From contig NZ_QFRI01000001.1 in assembly GCF_003143755.1 (NCBI RefSeq), forward strand, positions 682,001-746,000: a stretch of DNA of 64,000 nt, given 5' to 3'. Under the pieces are notes generated by a model. That model saw only the letters and a list, made by a program, of their open reading frames with translations. It searched no databases and had not been told where the DNA came from. This DNA is from Algibacter marinivivus. Its GTDB lineage: Bacteria > Bacteroidota > Bacteroidia > Flavobacteriales > Flavobacteriaceae. Of the stretch, positions 59,347-64,000 are shown piece by piece (the stretch's first letter is position 1; the number at the start of each line of letters is the position of its first letter). A program made the translations under genes and the position numbers.

Positions 59347-60663
59347 ATGAGTACAAAAACAATTCCTTACGTAGCTAGCAAAGTAAAAGACATCTCTCTT
59401 GCAGATTGGGGGCGAAAAGAAATAGAATTAGCCGAAGCTGAAATGCCAGGTTTAATGAGTCTTCGTGAAGAATATAAAAACGAGCAACCTTTAAAAGGGG
59501 CACGTATTGCAGGATGTTTACACATGACTATCCAAACTGCTGTGTTAATTGAAACATTACAAGCTTTAGGTGCAGAAGTAACTTGGAGTTCTTGTAATAT
59601 ATTCTCAACACAAGATCAAGCTGCTGCTGCAATAGCTGCTGCTGGAACGTCTGTTTACGCTTGGAAAGACATGACTGAAGAAGAATTTGATTGGTGTATT
59701 GAACAAACTCTATTTTTTGGAGAAGACAGACAACCATTAAATATGATTCTTGATGATGGTGGAGATTTAACCAACATGGTTTTAGACAAATACCCAGAAT
59801 TAGCTGCAGGAATTAACGGTTTATCTGAAGAAACAACAACAGGTGTTCACAGATTATATGAGCGTGTAAAAAACGGAACATTACCAATGCCTGCTATTAA
59901 CGTTAACGATTCTGTAACAAAATCTAAATTCGATAATAAATACGGATGTAAAGAATCAGCTGTTGATGCAATCAGAAGAGCTACAGATATTATGTTAGCC
60001 GGTAAACGCGTAACTGTTTGTGGTTATGGCGATGTTGGAAAAGGTACTGCAGCTTCTTTCAAGGGTGCTGGAAGTATTGTAACTGTTACAGAAATCGATC
60101 CTATTTGTGCGCTTCAAGCTGCAATGGATGGTTTTGAAGTTAAAAAACTAGAAACTGTTATTGGCAACACAGATATTGTAATTACAACTACAGGAAATAA
60201 AGATATCGTACAAGGACGTCATTTTGAAGCTTTAAAAGACAAAGCTATTGTTTGTAATATTGGGCATTTTGATAACGAAATTGATATGGCTTGGTTAAAC
60301 AAAAATCACGGGCATACAAAAAACACTATCAAGCCTCAAGTAGATAAATACACAGTAAATGGTAAAGATATCATTATACTTGCCGAAGGGCGTTTAGTAA
60401 ACTTAGGTTGTGCAACAGGTCACCCAAGTTTTGTAATGAGTAACTCGTTTACAAACCAAACTTTAGCACAAATAGAGCTTTGGAATAATGCAGATGCTTA
60501 CAAAAACGAAGTGTACATGCTTCCAAAAGCATTAGATGAAAAGGTAGCAAAATTACACTTAGCTAAAATTGGTGTAGAACTTACAGAGCTTCGAGAGGAT
60601 CAAGCAAGTTACATTGGTGTAACTGTTAATGGACCTTATAAGCCAGAGCACTACAGATATTAA
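59347..60663 (+). CDS. ahcY: Adenosylhomocysteinase
   Basis: A 438-residue NAD-dependent enzyme that splits S-adenosylhomocysteine into adenosine and homocysteine. The NAD motif [18 protein letters not shown] is near 226-243, and the substrate-binding [20 protein letters not shown] and HFDNEIDM are present. The C-terminal [11 protein letters not shown] carries the conserved Lys and Tyr that reach the partner subunit. Length is typical. It is a single gene with promoter and terminator. Confidence 0.98.
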   Translation: MSTKTIPYVASKVKDISLADWGRKEIELAEAEMPGLMSLREEYKNEQPLKGARIAGCLHMTIQTAVLIETLQALGAEVTWSSCNIFSTQDQAAAAIAAAGTSVYAWKDMTEEEFDWCIEQTLFFGEDRQPLNMILDDGGDLTNMVLDKYPELAAGINGLSEETTTGVHRLYERVKNGTLPMPAINVNDSVTKSKFDNKYGCKESAVDAIRRATDIMLAGKRVTVCGYGDVGKGTAASFKGAGSIVTVTEIDPICALQAAMDGFEVKKLETVIGNTDIVITTTGNKDIVQGRHFEALKDKAIVCNIGHFDNEIDMAWLNKNHGHTKNTIKPQVDKYTVNGKDIIILAEGRLVNLGCATGHPSFVMSNSFTNQTLAQIELWNNADAYKNEVYMLPKALDEKVAKLHLAKIGVELTELREDQASYIGVTVNGPYKPEHYRY

Positions 60664-60671
60664 TAATTTTC

Positions 60672-60691
60672 ATTCCTGAGAAGACAGGAAT
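60672..60691. repeat. ATTCCTG hairpin (dispersed repeat)
   Basis: ATTCCTG (60672-60678) pairs with CAGGAAT (60685-60691) around AGAAGA. It is right after ahcY and belongs with the hairpins at 47226 and 21281. Confidence 0.55.
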
Positions 60692-60717
60692 CTCATAAAT
60701 TAAAACTAAAAAATAAG

Positions 60718-60745
60718 ATCCCAAGCAGTAATGTTTGGGATTTTT
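60718..60745 (+). terminator. Rho-independent terminator after ahcY
   Basis: ATCCCAAGC (60718-60726) pairs with GTTTGGGAT (60733-60741) with one G-U, followed by TTTTC. Confidence 0.8.
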
Positions 60746-60784
60746 CATTAAATTTAACAAGCTATTAATTTAAATCTCTAACTA

Positions 60785-62338
60785 ATGCTTCTTAATTCCA
60801 AAAGAAGAGTTTTGTCTATTTTACTCTTTGTCTTAATTCAACTTAATATCAATTCAATTTTTTGTCAATCCAAAGATTGCTCAGATTATTTGAAATGGTT
60901 TAAGACAGTCGAAAATGAATTTGATAATAATATTCCTAACAAATTTATTTATAACGACCGTTTGAAACGAAGAATAATTTCGAATATGTTCTCTGATAAA
61001 TTTTTTATGGCAGTTTCTGATAAGACTTTTGACGAACTAACTCCAAAAAAACGTATAGCTTATAACAAAAGACTTAATAAGTGTATTTCCAAGGATCCAA
61101 ATAATCCAAGCTACACTAAATTAGGAAAATTTGCATCTGGAACTTTTATGAATAAATATTATAGTTTAGGGAAAAATGGAGCTCGTGATTTAAGAAATAT
61201 AAGAATTCAATATTCTAAAGATTTAAATGAATATAAAAACAACCATCAGTTATCACTCCAAGAAGTATACAATATCAACGGTCGTAAAAAAAAGGATTAT
61301 ATTAAACTGACATCAAGTGAATACTCAGAAATCGAAAAAGAATTTAAAATTGCTCATAAAAGAGCTGCCGAAAAAGAATTGAACAAAAAGCTAGATGTGA
61401 TATTAGCCATGAATAACTCAATGAATACATTGTCTAAAGCAGATTACTTTCTTCGGTCTAATAGCAATATTTCCTCTAAGGTTGATTATCGTGTTAAAGG
61501 CGAGATACAAAATAAATTAAACCAGAAAAAGGAAACCGTTTTAAAAGTACTTTTGGATGAGGAACGAGCGGATTACAACAATAATGTAAGTTTGCAATCC
61601 GATCCTTTAGCCTTTAAAAATTATATAAAGCAAAAGGAACAAAAGTATAATAATTATGCAAATTCTACTAGTGTTCGGGCTTTCATGGATAATCTAGGAG
61701 AATATAGATATAACTACCTTATTAAGCATAAGGATAACTTTATATCTGAGGTAGAGGCAACCAAAAACAAGAATGAAATAAAAATTGTAGAAGAGAAATA
61801 TTTATATGGCACAGACAGAAGAGACACCAAATTATTTTTCAACTTAATAAAAAATCAAGAAGCCCGTTTAGCCTTATTAAAAAAACAAGCCGAAGAACTT
61901 CAAAAACAAAAAGAGGCCGAAGAACTAAGAGCTATGATGTCTGAAACTACAGAAACTGGAGAACCTACAAGTCTACAAATGCTATGGGCTTTACAGTATC
62001 AGGTATCCCTAAAAAATAGAAAATTTGAAAAAAATGATAAGAATACAGAGTATAACGAAACTGATAATATTCTTTCAATGATAGTTAAACTTCAAAATAA
62101 TGTCAATAAAGGAGCAAGATTAAAAATCACCTATTTCAAAAAATTTTCGTGCTCTAAATCCAACAAACCAGGTTTTATATGTGACTATGCTATTGACAGA
62201 AAAGTATCAGGTGGCATATTAGAAAATGATTTTTATAAGACATTATTGAATAATTCAGAAGATAATGACTATGCGGATATAGAAACTTCTAGATTTTCAA
62301 AAGTTGGAGATATATGGAAGTTGGTTGAAAAATTATGA
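60785..62338 (+). CDS. Secreted protein of unknown function, Lys/Asn-rich
   Basis: A 517-residue protein with a signal peptide (about 1-27, ending SIFCQ). No domain is recognised. It is rich in Lys, Asn and Glu, with helical, coiled-coil-like stretches at about 185-300 and 340-385 (LALLKKQAEELQKQKEAEEL). Four or five cysteines are scattered (C32, C96 near the N-terminus; FSCSKSNKPGFICDYAI near 455). The gene stands alone and its base composition looks slightly more AT-rich than that of its neighbours, which may point to a lineage-specific acquisition. Confidence 0.7.
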   Translation: MLLNSKRRVLSILLFVLIQLNINSIFCQSKDCSDYLKWFKTVENEFDNNIPNKFIYNDRLKRRIISNMFSDKFFMAVSDKTFDELTPKKRIAYNKRLNKCISKDPNNPSYTKLGKFASGTFMNKYYSLGKNGARDLRNIRIQYSKDLNEYKNNHQLSLQEVYNINGRKKKDYIKLTSSEYSEIEKEFKIAHKRAAEKELNKKLDVILAMNNSMNTLSKADYFLRSNSNISSKVDYRVKGEIQNKLNQKKETVLKVLLDEERADYNNNVSLQSDPLAFKNYIKQKEQKYNNYANSTSVRAFMDNLGEYRYNYLIKHKDNFISEVEATKNKNEIKIVEEKYLYGTDRRDTKLFFNLIKNQEARLALLKKQAEELQKQKEAEELRAMMSETTETGEPTSLQMLWALQYQVSLKNRKFEKNDKNTEYNETDNILSMIVKLQNNVNKGARLKITYFKKFSCSKSNKPGFICDYAIDRKVSGGILENDFYKTLLNNSEDNDYADIETSRFSKVGDIWKLVEKL

Positions 62339-62377
62339 GAGCATATTTTTATATAATCAAAAATTTAATTCTTTTAA

Positions 62378-62647
62378 TCAATCCACCAAATCCTCTTCAA
62401 AATACCACCACAAACTAGAATCTATAGACTGTTTCATTTTATTAATATCTGCATCATCCTTTAGAAACACGGTTATATTTTCTTTAACTCGGTTCTGACC
62501 TATACTTTCCCTAATCTCTATCTCTTCAATTTCATTAAAGTGCTCCAAATGCTTTTTAATCCTGGCATCTAACGACTCATCACTTAAAAAAATCTTAATA
62601 GTTGGTTGCGTTGGGGAGTTTCTAATTTCAGATCTAAATGGTAGCAT
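62378..62647 (-). CDS. Hypothetical small protein
   Basis: An 89-residue protein without signal peptide or membrane helix. The pattern PTIKIFLSDESLDARIKKHLEHFNEIEEIEIRES, then ENITVFLKDDADINKMKQSIDSSLWWYFEE looks like a beta-alpha-beta ferredoxin-like fold. No family is recognised. It stands alone on the minus strand between two plus-strand genes. Moderate confidence that it is translated. Confidence 0.55.
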   Translation of the reverse strand: MLPFRSEIRNSPTQPTIKIFLSDESLDARIKKHLEHFNEIEEIEIRESIGQNRVKENITVFLKDDADINKMKQSIDSSLWWYFEEDLVD

Positions 62648-62743
62648 AATTAATCAATTTTAAGTAAAACAAAACATTAATTACAAAACGTAACAGCTTA
62701 AAGTTAAGAATTTAATTAATATCTTTTAAAATAATTTTAAAAA

Positions 62744-63217
62744 ATGGAACATCACCGTATAGAAATCCTGAACAATCTTTTATCTCAAATAGAAGAAAAT
62801 ATACCTAATAAGGCACTTAAAAATGATGCCATCTCAAAAGCTACAATTGGTTGGCAGTTAGATCATAGTTTAAAAGTAATAAATAGTGTTGTAAAAACAA
62901 TGCAAACTTCAAACCCATCAAGTTATAAAAATAACTTCAAGTTTTTAGGACATATATTTTTAGGGCTTGGTTATTTCCCAAGAGGAAAAGCTAGAGCTCC
63001 AAAATATGTAAAACCTCCAGAAAATATTATAAGAGAAGATTTAGTAAAACAACTTAACGAGGCAAAAAATAATATAAAAATTATTGAAAGCTTAGATCAA
63101 AACGCTTATTTCAAACATCCGCTTTTTGGTAATATTAATAAATCTAGGGTAATCAAGTTTTTAAAAACGCATACCCATCATCATTTAAAAATAGTGAATG
63201 ATATTTTGAAGCAATAA
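62744..63217 (+). CDS. DinB-like four-helix protein (DUF1569)
   Basis: A 157-residue protein. The motifs TIGWQLDHSLKVINSVV, YFPRGKARAPKYVKPPENI, YFKHPLFGNINKSRVIKFLKTHTHHHLKIVNDIL match DUF1569. Three His regions (H56 area, H125 area and HTHHH near the C-terminus) provide the metal ligands seen in DinB/YfiT-type four-helix bundles. Its role is not established; related proteins are thiol-dependent transferases or stress proteins. It ends at a terminator shared with rpmA. Confidence 0.8.
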   Translation: MEHHRIEILNNLLSQIEENIPNKALKNDAISKATIGWQLDHSLKVINSVVKTMQTSNPSSYKNNFKFLGHIFLGLGYFPRGKARAPKYVKPPENIIREDLVKQLNEAKNNIKIIESLDQNAYFKHPLFGNINKSRVIKFLKTHTHHHLKIVNDILKQ

Positions 63218-63248
63218 AAAAACCCTTTCTGTTTCCAGAAAGGGTTTT
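63218..63248. terminator. Bidirectional terminator between the DinB-like gene and rpmA
   Basis: AACCCTTTCTG (63221-63231) pairs with CAGAAAGGGTT (63236-63246), loop TTTC, with A-run on the left and TTTT on the right. Confidence 0.9.
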
Positions 63249-63270
63249 AAAATTTTAAGAAAATTATTTC

Positions 63271-63531
63271 TTAAGCCTCAAAAGGCTCAATAGAAACGTA
63301 AGATCTGTTATCTTTTTTCTTAGTAAATTTCACAAGACCATCAACTTTAGCGTGTAAAGTATGATCTTTTCCTTGGTATACGTTTTCACCTGGGTGATGT
63401 GTATTACCACGTTGTCTTAATATAATGTTTCCAGCAATAGCAGCTTGTCCACCAAAAATCTTAACACCTAAGCGTTTCGATTCTGATTCTCTACCATTCT
63501 TAGAACTACCTACTCCTTTTTTATGAGCCAT
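63271..63531 (-). CDS. rpmA: 50S ribosomal protein L27
   Basis: An 86-residue ribosomal protein. The N-terminal [24 protein letters not shown] is the mature L27 start, with the basic tail that reaches the peptidyl-transferase centre, followed by [25 protein letters not shown]. There is no N-terminal cleavable extension as seen in Firmicutes. It follows rplU on the same strand as in most bacteria. Confidence 0.98.
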   Translation of the reverse strand: MAHKKGVGSSKNGRESESKRLGVKIFGGQAAIAGNIILRQRGNTHHPGENVYQGKDHTLHAKVDGLVKFTKKKDNRSYVSIEPFEA

Positions 63532-63571
63532 TGTCTTAAGTTTTTATATTGTTAAACTTAGCGGTTAGCAA

Positions 63572-64000
63572 TTAAGCTTTCCCACCATCTAATTCGTCTT
63601 GCCATTTTTTAAGCTCATCCCACTTACCATCAGCAGCTAATTTAGCTTGTGCTGGCCAAGTATCAGTAACGTGATTTCCACGAACACCTGCGATGATTTC
63701 AGATATTGCAGCTGGTTTAGCTTTAGCTAAATCTGCGAAAGTTGCGATTCCTGCTTCTACTAAAGTTGATGCTATTTTTGGTCCAATACCTTCGATTTTC
63801 TTTAAATCATCAGCTTTTCCTGTTGCTTTTTTAGCAGCTGGTTTAGCTTCGGCTTTTGGTGCAGCAGCTTTTGCTTTTGGTTCTGCTTTTTTAGTTTCCT
63901 TCTTTGGAGCTGCTTTTTCAGCCTTAGCTGGTTTTGCTCCTTTTGCTACAATGCTCTCAATTACAATTTCAGTTAAAGATTGTCTGTGTCCATTCTTAAC
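63572..64000 (-). CDS. rplU: 50S ribosomal protein L21, C-terminal part with helix-hairpin-helix extension (5' truncated)
   Basis: An open frame on the minus strand enters at 64000 and stops with TAA at 63572-63574 (142 residues visible). It begins with VKNGHRQSLTEIVIESI, the C-terminal signature of L21. A low-complexity Ala/Lys linker of about 45 residues follows, then a helix-hairpin-helix-like domain: DLKKIEGIGPKIASTLVEAGIATFADLA, then VTDTWPAQAKLAADGKWDELKKWQ. Such a tail is absent in E. coli L21 (103 residues) and is typical of Bacteroidota. The start of the gene lies outside the window. Confidence 0.92.
   Translation of the reverse strand, partial: VKNGHRQSLTEIVIESIVAKGAKPAKAEKAAPKKETKKAEPKAKAAAPKAEAKPAAKKATGKADDLKKIEGIGPKIASTLVEAGIATFADLAKAKPAAISEIIAGVRGNHVTDTWPAQAKLAADGKWDELKKWQDELDGGKA

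Noticed and set aside
62304-62498. Plus-strand ORF overlapping the end of the 517-residue gene and the 89-residue minus-strand gene
   Set aside because: It is low-complexity Ser/Asn/Phe sequence; the minus-strand frame has a more protein-like composition.
1-64000. tRNA, rRNA, CRISPR arrays, prophage or integrated element
   Set aside because: I looked through all intergenic gaps; none has tRNA-like cloverleaf motifs, regular spaced repeats or integrase/transposase genes. Dispersed repeats are the only mobile-like sequences.

Overview
The window is bacterial chromosome from a member of the Bacteroidota, most likely a (marine) Flavobacteriaceae; I cannot fix the genus. Support: low G+C; promoters of the TAnnTTTG (-7) type instead of sigma70 boxes; almost no Shine-Dalgarno sequences; many lineage-typical genes (type IX secretion sorting domain, DUF4271, DUF4296, DUF3098, DUF3127, DUF4301, TonB-dependent receptor, bacterial GGGP synthase, ribosomal protein L21 with a helix-hairpin-helix tail). 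Genes are tightly packed on both strands, and several convergent pairs overlap at their 3' ends. I see no tRNA or rRNA gene, CRISPR array, prophage, integrase or transposase. The content is mostly core and housekeeping, with small accessory patches.

Layout. 1-2.3 kb: end of an SGNH hydrolase, a metallophosphoesterase, a DUF1853 protein and a 2Fe-2S ferredoxin. 2.5-5.8 kb (minus): Mrp/ApbC plus Nfu (Fe-S carriers), then trmB, a LysE-type exporter and an alkyltransferase-like protein. 6-11 kb: MurG-like glycosyltransferase, PhoR/PhoB-like two-component pair, a tiny protein made of little but a T9SS sorting domain, an orphan LuxE-like protein and a secreted YHS protein. 11-17.6 kb: tyrS, an SDR, lipoprotein, pyrC, a Dpm1-like glycosyltransferase, DUF4271 and hemD. 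17.7-24.4 kb: pckA, DUF423, saccharopine dehydrogenase-like enzyme with an Lrp regulator, an outer-membrane protein and glyS. 24.5-29.4 kb: comF, an Ig-like lipoprotein, omega-amidase and a glutamine/methionine-type aminotransferase. 29.4-33.5 kb: a LytTR/LytS pair divergent from a three-gene secreted thioredoxin/lipoprotein/TPR operon with a candidate LytTR operator between them. 33.5-41 kb: membrane MutS-like ATPase, YugP-like protease, ald, SemiSWEET and an unusually long leuS. 41-51 kb: the ftsX-DUF3098-uppP-truB envelope cluster, TonB-like protein, DNA repair and translation enzymes, an orphan histidine kinase, HIT and greA. 51-58 kb: a degenerate Rieske-like lipoprotein, then a probable thiamine-uptake locus: a TPP riboswitch in front of a TonB-dependent receptor, with a thiamine-binding protein, PnuC-family transporter and NadR-like kinase upstream, next to DUF4301 and arfB. 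58-64 kb: GGGP synthase plus phosphopantetheinyl transferase, ahcY, a secreted protein of unknown function, a DinB-like protein, rpmA and the 3' part of rplU.

Between the genes lie several families of dispersed, probably non-autonomous repeats. The clearest is a family of five 80-155 bp elements with GCGTTA...TAACGC ends. There are also small hairpins of the ATTCC(T/C)GC type, a GTCGAGCGCAGTC inverted repeat, and a CCCGATAGCTATCGGG palindrome inside one of the large elements. The best candidates for a less-described system are the thiamine locus, the repeat family with no visible mobilising enzyme, the sorting-domain-only secreted protein and the extended LeuRS.
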